From JABDEZ01 sp965276955 (lineage in GTDB: Bacteria; Bacteroidota; Bacteroidia; Chitinophagales; Chitinophagaceae): a DNA stretch of 64,000 nt. Of the stretch, positions 44,171-53,402 are shown one piece after another. The stretch covers positions 1 to 64,000 of the forward strand of contig CBDIBP010000027.1 of the NCBI GenBank assembly GCA_965276955.1. Reading direction: 5' to 3'. Position 1 is the stretch's first letter. Every line of letters starts with the position of its first letter. The translations under genes and the position numbers were made by a program. The notes under the pieces were generated by a model. The model saw only the letters and a program-made list of their open reading frames with translations, was not told the DNA's origin and made no database searches.

Positions 44171-46078
44171 ATGTATCCTTTCCAGATAACAAGCGAAGAA
44201 CAATACCACGAAGCTTACAGCAAAAGCGTTGCTGACCCCGAAGGTTTTTGGGCAGGTGTAGCCCAAACTTTCCTGTGGCGCAAACCCTGGCACAAAACGC
44301 TGGAGTGGAACTTTACAGAACCGGATGTGAAATGGTTCATAGGCGGCAAGCTGAACATCACCGAGAACTGCCTGGACAGGCACCTTGCCGAAAAAGGAGA
44401 TATGCCCGCTATAATATGGGAGCCCAACGACCCTGCGGAAGAGTACCGGACGATAACCTACCGCGACCTGCACACGCAAGTAATGCAGTTTGCACATGTA
44501 CTGAAGAACAACGGGGTAAGCAAGGGCGACAGGGTATGTATATATATGGGTATGGTGCCCGAGCTGGTAGTGGCCATGCTGGCCTGCGCCAGGATAGGGG
44601 CTATACACTCCGTGATCTTCGGCGGCTTCAGCGCACAAAGCATTGCAGACAGGCTGCAGGATGCACAGGCCACCACCGTTATCACCTGCGATGGCGCTTG
44701 CCGAGGCAATAAGGATATACAACTGAAAAGTGTAGTGGACGAGGCATTGATAAAATGCCCGTTCGTGAACAAAGTAATAGTGCTGCAGCGCACAGGCGTT
44801 GCAGTAAATATGGTCGCTGGCCGCGATGTATGGTGGGCCGATGAAATGGAGAAAGTTGCCGCGACTGGCAATGTATATTTTGAAGCGGAAGAGATGGATG
44901 CAGAAGATCCGCTCTTCATCCTATACACATCTGGCTCTACCGGTAAGCCCAAAGGGGTGGTACACACCTGCGGAGGCTTCATGGTGTATACTACCTATAG
45001 TTTCGTGAACGTGTTCCAATACACGCCCGGCGATGTATATTTCTGCACTGCCGATGTGGGCTGGATCACAGGGCACAGCTATATAGCCTACGGTCCGCTA
45101 TGCACAGGCGCCACAACACTCATGTTCGAAGGCATACCTACCTGGCCCGATGCCGGTCGCTTCTGGGATATTGTAGATAAGCACCAGGTAAACATCCTGT
45201 ACACCGCCCCTACGGCCATACGCAGCCTTATGGTATTTGGGCTGGAGCATGTTGAGAGCCACCAGCTGGATAGCCTGAAAGTATTAGGCACCGTAGGTGA
45301 GCCTATAAATGAAGAAGCGTGGGAGTGGTATCATCATAACATAGGCAAGAGCAAGTGCCCCATAGTAGATACCTGGTGGCAAACAGAAACGGGCGGTATC
45401 ATGATATCGAACCTGGCCGGTGTTACCCCTGGTAAACCCTCGTATGCTACATTACCACTGCCGGGCATACAGCCCATACTGGTAGATGATAAAGGCACTG
45501 AAATAACAGGTAACGATGTGAGTGGTAATTTATGTATCAAGTTCCCTTGGCCCTCCATTATTCGCACTACTTATGGCGATCATGAACGCTGCCGCACCAA
45601 TTATTTTGCCACATATCATAACCTGTACTTTACTGGTGATGGCTGTCACCGCGATGCTGATGGCAATTACCGCATCACCGGCAGGGTAGATGATGTGCTG
45701 AATGTAAGCGGCCACCGCATAGGCACTGCTGAGGTGGAGAATGCTATAGATGCGCATCCTTGCGTAGTAGAAAGTGCTGTAGTAGGTTATGCGCACGATA
45801 TAAAAGGACAAGGCATCTATGCTTATGTCATCTGTAGCGACCATGGTGATGAAGAAGCGCTGCGAAAAGAGATACTGCAAAAAGTGACCGAAATAATAGG
45901 CCCTATTGCACGCCCAGACAAGATACAATTTGTAAAAGGCTTGCCTAAAACGCGCAGCGGAAAGATAATGCGCCGTATACTCCGCAAAATTGCAGAGAAC
46001 GACCTGGCAAACCTCGGCGATACATCTACGCTGCTCGATCCTTCGGTAGTTGAGGATATCAAGGCCAATAGAGTTTAA
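44171..46078 (+). CDS. acs: Acetyl-coenzyme A synthetase
   Basis: A 635-residue AMP-forming acetyl-CoA synthetase turning acetate, ATP and CoA into acetyl-CoA. Visible signatures are YTSGSTGKPKGVVHT (phosphate loop), WWQTETGG, the core motif TGDG near residue 490, YRITGRVDDVLNVSGHR and the C-terminal acylatable lysine motif RSGKIMRR. Length is normal. It begins 25 bases after the inverted repeat and is followed closely by the DUF2252 gene. Confidence 0.96.
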   Translation: MYPFQITSEEQYHEAYSKSVADPEGFWAGVAQTFLWRKPWHKTLEWNFTEPDVKWFIGGKLNITENCLDRHLAEKGDMPAIIWEPNDPAEEYRTITYRDLHTQVMQFAHVLKNNGVSKGDRVCIYMGMVPELVVAMLACARIGAIHSVIFGGFSAQSIADRLQDAQATTVITCDGACRGNKDIQLKSVVDEALIKCPFVNKVIVLQRTGVAVNMVAGRDVWWADEMEKVAATGNVYFEAEEMDAEDPLFILYTSGSTGKPKGVVHTCGGFMVYTTYSFVNVFQYTPGDVYFCTADVGWITGHSYIAYGPLCTGATTLMFEGIPTWPDAGRFWDIVDKHQVNILYTAPTAIRSLMVFGLEHVESHQLDSLKVLGTVGEPINEEAWEWYHHNIGKSKCPIVDTWWQTETGGIMISNLAGVTPGKPSYATLPLPGIQPILVDDKGTEITGNDVSGNLCIKFPWPSIIRTTYGDHERCRTNYFATYHNLYFTGDGCHRDADGNYRITGRVDDVLNVSGHRIGTAEVENAIDAHPCVVESAVVGYAHDIKGQGIYAYVICSDHGDEEALRKEILQKVTEIIGPIARPDKIQFVKGLPKTRSGKIMRRILRKIAENDLANLGDTSTLLDPSVVEDIKANRV

Positions 46079-46146
46079 AGTGGCCTATAGCCATATTAAT
46101 TTATACTATGTTTATTGGTATGGTTTTTAATAATTTCGTTTTTCAT

Positions 46147-47355
46147 ATGGCACAACTAACGGTTGCAGACAGGATAAAAGAATTTAATAAAGACAGGGTG
46201 CCGGAAATGGTGGCTATCAAGTACAAACTGATGGCCGATAATGCATATCGCTTTTTTAGAGGTACATGTCACCTGTTCTATGAGGATCTGGCAGCGGCAG
46301 AGGCCTTGCCCAAGTCACCGCAGGCATGGATCTGTGGCGATCTGCATATAGAGAACTATGGCAGCTTTACCGGCAATAACCGCTTGGTATATTTTGATCT
46401 GAACGACTTTGACGAAGCGGCCCTTGCCCCCGCCAGTTGGGAGCTGGTACGTATGGTAACCAGTATATTCATTGCCTTTGAGACCTTGAAGATAGAGGAG
46501 AAGAAAGCGATAAATATGGCTAACCTTTTCCTGAAGAGTTATCGTACTGCATTGCAAACCGGCAAGGCCAACTACATAGAACCGCGCATAGCTAAGGGTA
46601 TAGTAAGCGATTTCCTGAAAAGCGCCAGCAAGCGCAACGAGGATCGTGTAATAAAAAAACGCACCATAAAGAAGAAAGACAAACTGCTGCTGATGATGGA
46701 CGATCCGCGCCATTTTGAGATAGACAACTTCCTGAAACGCGAACTGGAACACCACGTTACAGAGTGGATAATGACCAGCCCCGACGGGCCGTATAACTAC
46801 GAGGTGGCAGATGCGGTCTTTAGGCTGGCAGGCACGGGTAGTGTGGGGCTGAAACGCTACGTGTTCCTGCTGCGCAGTATAAAAGACGAAGAGCAATACC
46901 TGCTGATGGAAATGAAGCAGGCCACGCCATCTTCATTATCGCCATACTTAACTATAAAGCAACCCAACTGGGAAACAGAAGCTGAGCGCATTGTATCTGT
47001 GCAAGACCGCATGCAGAATGTACCGCCGGCCATGCTGAGCCGCACTGTTTTTAAGGATGAGCCTTATATAATACAAGAGCTGCAGCACACCAAAGATAGT
47101 ATAGACTTTAACCTGATAAAAGACCAGTATCGCGACATGTACCAGGTGATAGACGATATGGGTATGCTTACCGCATCGGCACAGTTACGCAGTTCCGGCA
47201 GGCAGGGCTCTGATATAGCGGACAAGCTGATAGCTTTTGGCGGAAATGAAGACTGGCAGCAGCCGGTAATTGACTATGCCCTTGCCTACTCAAAAAAATT
47301 AAAGAGCGACTATAAAGAATACATGAAAGCGTATAAGAAGAAGAAAATGGAATAG
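46147..47355 (+). CDS. DUF2252 family protein
   Basis: A 402-residue protein of the DUF2252 family, which has a protein-kinase-like fold. The ATG at 46147 (MAQLTVADRIKEFN) is preferred over upstream ATGs. The conserved CGDLHIENYGSF carries an HxEN variant of the kinase catalytic loop, and FDLNDFDEA gives the metal-binding aspartates. RFFRGTCHLFY and KRYVFLLRSI are other family signatures. It follows acs by 68 bases. Substrate and role are unknown. Confidence 0.88.
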   Translation: MAQLTVADRIKEFNKDRVPEMVAIKYKLMADNAYRFFRGTCHLFYEDLAAAEALPKSPQAWICGDLHIENYGSFTGNNRLVYFDLNDFDEAALAPASWELVRMVTSIFIAFETLKIEEKKAINMANLFLKSYRTALQTGKANYIEPRIAKGIVSDFLKSASKRNEDRVIKKRTIKKKDKLLLMMDDPRHFEIDNFLKRELEHHVTEWIMTSPDGPYNYEVADAVFRLAGTGSVGLKRYVFLLRSIKDEEQYLLMEMKQATPSSLSPYLTIKQPNWETEAERIVSVQDRMQNVPPAMLSRTVFKDEPYIIQELQHTKDSIDFNLIKDQYRDMYQVIDDMGMLTASAQLRSSGRQGSDIADKLIAFGGNEDWQQPVIDYALAYSKKLKSDYKEYMKAYKKKKME

Positions 47356-47396
47356 TCTTTATCTATAGCATACTTTGAAATAATTTTCTTCTGATA

Positions 47397-47410
47397 ATAC
47401 CAATTGGTAT
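47397..47410. promoter_or_regulatory. TetR operator O1 upstream of the regulator gene
   Basis: ATACCAATTGGTAT is a perfect 14-base palindrome, 29 bases before the GTG start of the TetR gene. The same ATACC-4-GGTAT pattern recurs upstream of the next two genes, so autoregulation is likely. Confidence 0.75.
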
Positions 47411-47438
47411 ATTTTTACACCACGAAACAGGAAGGAAA

Positions 47439-48026
47439 GTGACAAAGGCAGAAAAAACAAAGCAATACATCATCGAGAAGACCGCCCCCATATTTAACGT
47501 AAAGGGGTATGCAGGTACATCGCTCAGTGATATAACAGAAGCAACTGGACTTACCAAAGGTAGTATCTATGGCAACTTCACCAATAAAGATGAAGTGGCG
47601 CTTGCTGCCTTCGATCATAATTTCAAAATCGTACAAGGCATTATAAAACAGGCAATGAGCAAGCAGGATACCATTAAAGAAAAACTGCTGGTTTTCGGCC
47701 ATGTATATAATGAGTATCTGAAGCATTCCTTTCCTGAAGGTGGATGCCCTATCTTAAATACTGCTATTGAAGCTGATGATACCCACCCCGCACTAAAGAA
47801 GAAAGTATGTGATGCCATAACAAGCTGGAAGAAAAATATTATCACTTTGGTACAGCAGGGTATTGCAAATAAAGAGTTCAGGAGCGATGTGGACCCGGAG
47901 CAGGTAGCACTTACTATCATAGCGCTTACAGAAGGGGGTATCATGATAAGGAAGGTGACAGGTAACCAAAACTATAAGAAGGTGATAAACCAGGCCATTG
48001 TGACACTTGTCGATGGGTTAAGCTAA
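47439..48026 (+). CDS. TetR/AcrR family transcriptional regulator
   Basis: A 195-residue repressor starting at GTG 47439 after an AGGAAGGAAA ribosome-binding-like stretch. The N-terminal helix-turn-helix (YAGTSLSDITEATGLTKGSI, then YGNFTNKDEV) is typical; FPEGGCPILNTAIEADDTHP belongs to the ligand-binding domain of the YfiR/AcrR-like group. Matching operators stand before itself, the SDR gene and the MFS gene, making a self-contained ligand-sensing regulon. The inducer is unknown. Confidence 0.94.
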   Translation: MTKAEKTKQYIIEKTAPIFNVKGYAGTSLSDITEATGLTKGSIYGNFTNKDEVALAAFDHNFKIVQGIIKQAMSKQDTIKEKLLVFGHVYNEYLKHSFPEGGCPILNTAIEADDTHPALKKKVCDAITSWKKNIITLVQQGIANKEFRSDVDPEQVALTIIALTEGGIMIRKVTGNQNYKKVINQAIVTLVDGLS

Positions 48027-48044
48027 ATTTTTTTAAATGATAAA

Positions 48045-48058
48045 ATACCGAACGGTAT
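48045..48058. promoter_or_regulatory. TetR operator O2 upstream of the SDR gene
   Basis: ATACCGAACGGTAT matches the O1 arms exactly with a different 4-base centre and lies 25 bases before the ATG at 48084. Confidence 0.75.
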
Positions 48059-48083
48059 ATTTTATAATTAAACCAACAAAAAA

Positions 48084-48830
48084 ATGAGAACTACAAAGAA
48101 CACAGTATTGATAACTGGCGGCAGCGCCGGCATAGGCTTCGCTACTGCTAAACAATTGACCGAATTAGGTAACCATGTCATCATCACCGGTCGCAACAAA
48201 GCTAACCTGCAGCAGGCTGCAAGCCAACTGGACAATGTGACCGCCATAGCCTGCGACGTGACCAGCGAGGCAGATGTGAATGCATTGTTTACTCGCCTGG
48301 AAGCTGATTTTCCGCAACTGAACATGGTGATAAATAATGCGGGCAGAGCCGTTATCTACAAATTGGGTACAGGTGCAGATACCTACAGCCATGCAAAAGA
48401 TGAAATGGAGACCAATTTCTTCGCCATTCTCAGGCTGAATGATAAATTGCTGCCCCTGCTCTCCAAGCAACCAGAAGCTGCTATAGTGAATGTATCGTCT
48501 GTACTGGCCCTTGTTCCTGCTGGTATAGCCACTTATAGCGCCAGCAAAGCAGCCTTGCATTCGTATACGCAGGCGCTACGCCATGCGTTGTCCGCTACTA
48601 CAGTAAAGGTATTTGAACTGATGCCACCGCTGGTGAACACAGAATTCTCTAAAGAGATAGGCGGTGCTAATGGCGTAGCCCCGGAGTATGTGGCTAATGA
48701 CCTGATAGAAGCCTTCACAGCAGACAAATACGAGATACACGTAGGCGATACCGCATACATATACGATCTGTTCCGTAAAGATCCGGAACAAGCTTTTAAC
48801 ACTATGAATGCTGCAAGAGCAGAAGCTTAA
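48084..48830 (+). CDS. Short-chain dehydrogenase/reductase (SDR), DltE-like
   Basis: A 248-residue SDR with the nucleotide-binding TGGSAGIGFATAKQL, NNAGRAVIY, the catalytic Ser in VNVSSVLAL and the YSASKAAL catalytic Tyr-Lys pair. It is closest to the DltE/YwnB-like oxidoreductases. It is under TetR operator O2. It may modify the compound that induces the system or one that the adjacent MFS pump exports, which would make a detoxification pair; this is inference from neighbours. Confidence 0.92.
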   Translation: MRTTKNTVLITGGSAGIGFATAKQLTELGNHVIITGRNKANLQQAASQLDNVTAIACDVTSEADVNALFTRLEADFPQLNMVINNAGRAVIYKLGTGADTYSHAKDEMETNFFAILRLNDKLLPLLSKQPEAAIVNVSSVLALVPAGIATYSASKAALHSYTQALRHALSATTVKVFELMPPLVNTEFSKEIGGANGVAPEYVANDLIEAFTADKYEIHVGDTAYIYDLFRKDPEQAFNTMNAARAEA

Positions 48831-48840
48831 ATTTTCTTTT

Positions 48841-48874
48841 ATCCAATAATATACCATTCGGTATATTATTGGAT
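48841..48874. promoter_or_regulatory. TetR operator O3 upstream of the MFS gene
   Basis: A 15-base perfect inverted repeat (48841-48855 with 48860-48874) around ATTC contains the ATACC-4-GGTAT core of O1 and O2 and lies 21 bases before the ATG. The AT-rich stem followed by TCTTTTTT could also end the SDR transcript. Confidence 0.75.
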
Positions 48875-48894
48875 ATCTTTTTTAAATACCCTCA

Positions 48895-50427
48895 ATGAGA
48901 AAAACGATACTGCTTATTACCGTAATAGCCGCGGCTATGATGGAGTTGATAGATATATCTATAGTCAACGTTGCTACATCGCACATGAGTGGCAACCTGG
49001 GTGCTACGCTGGAAGATACTTCATGGGTCATCACATCATATGCCATTGCCAACGTTATCATTATACCACTTACCAGCTTCCTGGCACTGAAGCTGGGCAG
49101 GCGCAACTACTATATAGGTTCCATTATCTGGTTCACCTGTTGCTCGTTCTTGTGCGGGCAGGCGGGTAACATATGGGTACTGGTGGCTTTCCGTTTCCTG
49201 CAGGGTATGGGTGGTGGTGCATTGTTGTCGGTATCACAAGCTATTGTATTCGAGCAGTTCCCTAAAGAAAAGCAAGGCATAGCCAGTGCTTTGTTCGGCA
49301 TCGGCGTATTCATTGGTCCTACTATCGGTCCCACTCTGGGTGGGTACATCACAGAGTTCTTATCCTGGCCGTGGATATTCTTTATCAATGTACCGCTCGG
49401 CATCACGGTAGCTATGCTCAGCTTTGCACTGGTGCCAGAGCCTAAGGTAGACCAACCGGCGGGCAAGATAGACTGGGCAGGGATATTCCTGCTGGCCATC
49501 AGTATAGGTTCATTGCAAACTGTACTGGAGCGTGGCGAGATAGACGATTGGTTCGATGCCCGCTACATTATATGGCTTACGGTTACGTCGGTCGTCGGCT
49601 TGGGTCTCTTCATATGGTGGGAGCTAAAAATTGATAACCCTGTGGTTAACCTCCGGGTAATGAAAAGCCGTAACCTGAGCATTGCAGCGGTGCTTACGTT
49701 CATATCTGGCGTAGGCTTGTTCACCTCTGTGTTCATCACACCGGTATTTGCACAGCGCTTATTGGGTTTCACACCCTCACAAACTGGGTTGTTGCTATTG
49801 CCCGGGGCTATACTGGCCATATTTGCGCTTATCATCTCGGGGAAGCTGTTGCAGAAAGGTGTTTCGCCTATAGTCATGATCACGGTGGGCATGAGTCTGT
49901 TCATGTTGTTCAGCTGGCAAATGTCGCGGCTCACTCTGGAAGCCACCAACGCTGATATCTACGTGCCGCTCATATGGCGTGGTGTAGGCCTGGCGCTTAT
50001 TACGGTACCGCTTACTGCACTTGCGGTATCGTCCCTTGCCCCTAAAGATGTGCCGCAAGGTGCTGCACTCAACAACATGATGCGCCAGTTGGGCGGCTCA
50101 TTCGGCATATCGCTGGTCAACACCTATGTGGCTAACCGCAACGCGGTACACCGTACCGATATCATCAGTCATATTACTACGGATAACCCGCTGGTGATGC
50201 AAAGGTTGGCCGGCTATACTAAGTACTTTATGTCGAAGGGGTCCACATTATTTGATGCGAAAAGCAAAGCCTTGAAACTACTTGACCTGGCCGTTGTAAA
50301 GCAAGCCGCACACATCAGCTATATGGATGCCTACCTGCTTATAGGGCTGGTGTTCCTGCTGGCCATACCAATATTACTGCTATCTGGTAAGCGTAAAGGA
50401 CCTGTGGTCATCGTTTCTGACCATTAG
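48895..50427 (+). CDS. DHA2-family MFS drug efflux transporter (EmrB/QacA type)
   Basis: A 510-residue transporter with about 14 membrane helices. The motif VNVATSHMSGNLGATLEDTS on the first helix, the loop LKLGRRNYYIG and the motif-C helix FGIGVFIGPTIGPTLGGYI are DHA2/EmrB features. No EmrA-like membrane-fusion gene is beside it, so it may act alone or with a partner elsewhere. It is controlled by TetR operator O3 and is the likely output of this regulon. Confidence 0.95.
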   Translation: MRKTILLITVIAAAMMELIDISIVNVATSHMSGNLGATLEDTSWVITSYAIANVIIIPLTSFLALKLGRRNYYIGSIIWFTCCSFLCGQAGNIWVLVAFRFLQGMGGGALLSVSQAIVFEQFPKEKQGIASALFGIGVFIGPTIGPTLGGYITEFLSWPWIFFINVPLGITVAMLSFALVPEPKVDQPAGKIDWAGIFLLAISIGSLQTVLERGEIDDWFDARYIIWLTVTSVVGLGLFIWWELKIDNPVVNLRVMKSRNLSIAAVLTFISGVGLFTSVFITPVFAQRLLGFTPSQTGLLLLPGAILAIFALIISGKLLQKGVSPIVMITVGMSLFMLFSWQMSRLTLEATNADIYVPLIWRGVGLALITVPLTALAVSSLAPKDVPQGAALNNMMRQLGGSFGISLVNTYVANRNAVHRTDIISHITTDNPLVMQRLAGYTKYFMSKGSTLFDAKSKALKLLDLAVVKQAAHISYMDAYLLIGLVFLLAIPILLLSGKRKGPVVIVSDH

Positions 50428-50453
50428 GAGCCAGGGCCGTAAGAATATGCGGG

Positions 50454-50783
50454 TTATTTCTTCTCCGTATCTGCCTCTTCCCTTCCAAATACTTTTCTCA
50501 GCTCGTCCTTAGCGTCTTCCAGTACTTTTTTGTGTTTTTGTGTAAGGTTATCTCCCGCCCGGTTGATGTAAAAATTGAGCATAGACATGGCCGACTGGAA
50601 TGGGGTCGTTTTTTTTCGCCTGCTTTTTACCGCCGACCTTTTAAGCGATCGGGCGATAGCTGCCGGATCATTGCCCTTGAACACATTGTTCTCCAGAGTC
50701 AAAGCATCACTGGTTTGTGTCACCTTGCCCGACCATTTCCTGGTCGTTCTCTTTTTAGGTTTAGTATGTGTCTTCTTTGCCAT
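50454..50783 (-). CDS. DUF3175 domain-containing protein
   Basis: A 109-residue basic protein matching DUF3175 in full: KWSGKVTQTSDALTLENNVF, RSLKRSAVKS and PFQSAMSMLNFYINRAGDNL. The start at ATG 50783 is preferred over the GTG at 50789. Lys/Arg-rich ends suggest nucleic-acid contact, but the function is unknown. Confidence 0.9.
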   Translation of the reverse strand: MAKKTHTKPKKRTTRKWSGKVTQTSDALTLENNVFKGNDPAAIARSLKRSAVKSRRKKTTPFQSAMSMLNFYINRAGDNLTQKHKKVLEDAKDELRKVFGREEADTEKK

Positions 50784-50894
50784 TGCCACTAATCATTTTT
50801 ACTATGGAGTAGCATAAATTCTGTGCCAGTTATGGACAGTGGTCTGTTTAAATAATAACTTTTGCCCAAACAATTTCACTGCTATTCGTGTTAT

Positions 50895-51800
50895 ATGCTT
50901 ATGAAAACAACCATACTTGTTGCAGGCGCCACCGGTCATCTCGGCGGACTAATTATCAGTGCATTGCTGGAGAGAGGAGCTCATGTACGTGCATTGGTAC
51001 GTACCGGCACCGAGGCAGCTAAGGTGGCCCAACTGGAGCAGCAGGGTGTGCAAGTGGTAACAGTAGATATGACCGATGTTGCGCAGCTGACAAATGCATG
51101 CGAAGGTGTGAGCTGTGTAGTATCTGCCTTGCAGGGGTTACGCGATGTTATTGTGGATACACAATCGGCCTTGCTTGAAGCCGCGGTTGCGGCTGGTGTG
51201 CCTCATTTCATCCCATCTGACTATGCCAGCGATTTTACAAAGCTTGCTCCCGGCCAGAACCGAAACTTCGACCTGCGCCGCGAGTTCCATAGCATACTGG
51301 ACAAAGCGCCTATTGCTGCCACCTCTATTTTAAATGGTGCATTTGCCGAGCTGCTGGCTTATAATATTCCCTTCCTTAATACGAAGAATAAAACCGTAGG
51401 CTACTGGGAAGATGCTGACTGGCGTGTTGACTTCACCACTATGGAGAACACCGCAACATTTACTGCCGCCGCTGCTATGGATGATAAAGCGCCCAGGATA
51501 CTGCGTATTGCTGGTTTTCAAGTGAGCGCCAGGGAAATGGCTACACTTGCCAGCGAGGTGAAACACGAAGAATACCAGTTAATAAACATGGGCACCCAGG
51601 CCAGCCTGGCCGCCCAAAATGAAAAAGACCGCGCTGCACACCCCGAGGGTGAGAACGAAGTATACCCCAACTGGCAGCGGAGCCAGTACATGCTCAGCAT
51701 GTTCAGCGTGCAGCTAAGCCCGCTCGATAATGACAGGTACCCCGACATAAAGTGGACCAGTGCGCGAGAGGTTATCAGCCAACCGCCGGGTCACCATTAG
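50895..51800 (+). CDS. NmrA-like NAD(P)-binding protein
   Basis: A 301-residue Rossmann-fold protein of the NmrA/isoflavone-reductase-like group. The dinucleotide motif VAGATGHLGGLIISALLERG opens the protein directly, so the start is ATG 50895 or 50901. VPHFIPSDYASDF follows at about 110. No clear SDR-type Tyr-Lys catalytic pair. It may be a redox sensor or an atypical reductase. The gene stands alone between convergent neighbours. Confidence 0.85.
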   Translation: MLMKTTILVAGATGHLGGLIISALLERGAHVRALVRTGTEAAKVAQLEQQGVQVVTVDMTDVAQLTNACEGVSCVVSALQGLRDVIVDTQSALLEAAVAAGVPHFIPSDYASDFTKLAPGQNRNFDLRREFHSILDKAPIAATSILNGAFAELLAYNIPFLNTKNKTVGYWEDADWRVDFTTMENTATFTAAAAMDDKAPRILRIAGFQVSAREMATLASEVKHEEYQLINMGTQASLAAQNEKDRAAHPEGENEVYPNWQRSQYMLSMFSVQLSPLDNDRYPDIKWTSAREVISQPPGHH

Positions 51801-51806
51801 CAATGG

Positions 51807-52556
51807 TCATACCTCTTCCGCCACCTCTTGTTCCTGCACTGCCGCTGCGGCGGTAGTACCAAACAGCTTTCTGTACCTCTTTTCTCTTCTATTACTATAA
51901 ATGCCAATTACGGGTCCTATAATAGCATATATGAAGCCAGCCAAACCCAAGTAGCCTACACCAAAAGAGCTGATGATTACAGACAACAAGCCCACTGCAG
52001 CTATCAGCATGTTCTGGTACATGCTGGTCTTCGTCTCAAAGAGTTCTGCGGCCGTCAGCCCCAGCTCTTCCTTTATACGTACCACATGCAGGTACAGCAG
52101 GCTAAAGATGATGTAGATGCACATGAACCCGCCGCTATAAATGTAGAATAGGTGTACTACCTCCTGTGGCTTTTGATCATCATACGCTATGCCACCACCT
52201 ATCAGCCAGCCTGTGAACAGGAATTTTAGCGGATACACATACATCAGCACGAAGAAGATGAGTATGGCATTGAGCGTAACGCTGTATATATCATGCACAC
52301 CATATCGCCTGAAAAATATATTCTGTGCATACCATATCATGAACAGTAATGTAAAGCAAATACCGAAAGGAAAGAACCCCAGCATGCTGTGCAGCAGCTC
52401 AGTGATGTTCTTGGGCACTTCCAGCGATACTATCAGCAGCGTCACTGCAAAGGCGAACACCGCATCGCTAAATGCTTCTATGCGCACTATTTCATGTCCG
52501 CGCCACTTTATGCGGTCCTTCCTTTCCTTTTTAGAGCCTTCTTTATATTTCCGCAT
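51807..52556 (-). CDS. TMEM175/DUF1211-family potassium channel-like protein
   Basis: A 249-residue membrane protein. The channel signature RIEAFSDAVFAFAVTLLIVS on the first helix (FSDAVFA) identifies TMEM175/DUF1211, a bacterial potassium-selective channel family. About six helices follow. The start is ATG 52556. It converges on the NmrA-like gene with only 6 bases between the stops. The unusually acidic C-terminus (QEQEVAEEV) is not a known motif. Confidence 0.88.
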   Translation of the reverse strand: MRKYKEGSKKERKDRIKWRGHEIVRIEAFSDAVFAFAVTLLIVSLEVPKNITELLHSMLGFFPFGICFTLLFMIWYAQNIFFRRYGVHDIYSVTLNAILIFFVLMYVYPLKFLFTGWLIGGGIAYDDQKPQEVVHLFYIYSGGFMCIYIIFSLLYLHVVRIKEELGLTAAELFETKTSMYQNMLIAAVGLLSVIISSFGVGYLGLAGFIYAIIGPVIGIYSNRREKRYRKLFGTTAAAAVQEQEVAEEV

Positions 52557-52610
52557 CAGGAACAATTTGCTCCAAATTAAATAAATATTGGTTTTTATTT
52601 ATAAGGAGAA

Positions 52611-52643
52611 AAAAAGACCCGGTACAAACATTGTGGTACCGGG
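52611..52643 (-). terminator. Terminator after the VOC-family gene
   Basis: CCCGGTAC (52618-52625) pairs with GTACCGGG (52636-52643). On the minus strand it follows the glyoxalase-like gene stop by about 18 bases and leads into TCTTTTTTTCT. Confidence 0.88.
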
Positions 52644-52661
52644 CTAAAGCAGGGATATATT

Positions 52662-53030
52662 CTATTGGTGAGCCATTTCCTCATGCAGGGTCCAGCCGTT
52701 GCCGTCTATATCTTTGAAATTGCAGAACTTGCCCCATGGGGTCGGGTCTATCTTGCCCATTTCTACGCCCTTGGCCTGTAGTTGTGCCACTTCTTCGGCT
52801 ATATTGTTAGTGCTTACTACCAGGCCTTGCAGGCCGCCGGGCTGCATTGATCTTTCCCAGTCTACCAGGGTGATAGTGGTCTCCGTATTGGGCAGGCCCA
52901 GTTGCACCCATTTAGAAGTTTCGCTCATAGGCGCTTCTATTATCAGCGAGAAGCCCATTTTGTCCATGTAGAATTCTTTGGCCTTCTGCTGGTCTGCAAC
53001 AGGCACAGAAATGATCGTGATCTTGTTCAT
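52662..53030 (-). CDS. VOC-family (glyoxalase-like) protein
   Basis: A 122-residue protein of the vicinal-oxygen-chelate fold: two beta-alpha-beta-beta-beta halves (ITIISVPVADQQKAKEFYMD at the start, GLVVSTNNIAEEVAQLQAKG in the second half, FKDIDGNGWTLHE at the end). Members include glyoxalase I, antibiotic-resistance and isomerase enzymes; which one cannot be told here. Its own terminator follows. Confidence 0.9.
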   Translation of the reverse strand: MNKITIISVPVADQQKAKEFYMDKMGFSLIIEAPMSETSKWVQLGLPNTETTITLVDWERSMQPGGLQGLVVSTNNIAEEVAQLQAKGVEMGKIDPTPWGKFCNFKDIDGNGWTLHEEMAHQ

Positions 53031-53098
53031 ACTGCTTGGTTTTTAAAATAAAGATCTGAAATTCTTTCACAATTTCCGGTTATCATTATATTTACTGT

Positions 53099-53317
53099 GT
53101 GAACCCTAACAACAAGATCAAAATGGCCCGGGCACGTGTCATACTCCGGTATTCTTCGGTATTAGGTTTTGTGAGCATGCTTTTCTTCGTGACGCATGTA
53201 GCCCTTTGGTTGAAGATAACACTCGCCCCCCTTATCATATTGCCACTGGTCATCAATGCTATAAGAAGCTACCAATTTTACAAGCGCTATATAAAGAACG
53301 GCCAGCGGTACAATTGA
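53099..53317 (+). CDS. Small two-helix membrane protein
   Basis: A 72-residue basic protein beginning at GTG 53099 (or ATG 53123), with two hydrophobic helices (LGFVSMLFFVTHVALWL and LAPLIILPLVINAI) and a basic tail. I do not recognise the family. It stands alone in a gap between divergent genes. Confidence 0.55.
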   Translation: MNPNNKIKMARARVILRYSSVLGFVSMLFFVTHVALWLKITLAPLIILPLVINAIRSYQFYKRYIKNGQRYN

Positions 53318-53346
53318 CGTTCCGCATGTTTTAAGCCCTATCTTTG
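53314..53346 (+). promoter_or_regulatory. Bacteroidota promoter for the DinB-family gene
   Basis: TTG at 53314-53316 is followed after 22 bases by TATCTTTG (53339-53346). The start of transcription would be near 53353, 50 bases before the ATG at 53403. Confidence 0.6.
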
Positions 53347-53402
53347 ACCAGCAATGATCTGTTCCATCCTCGGGATAAAGCATTGCATAAACACCACACC
53401 TC

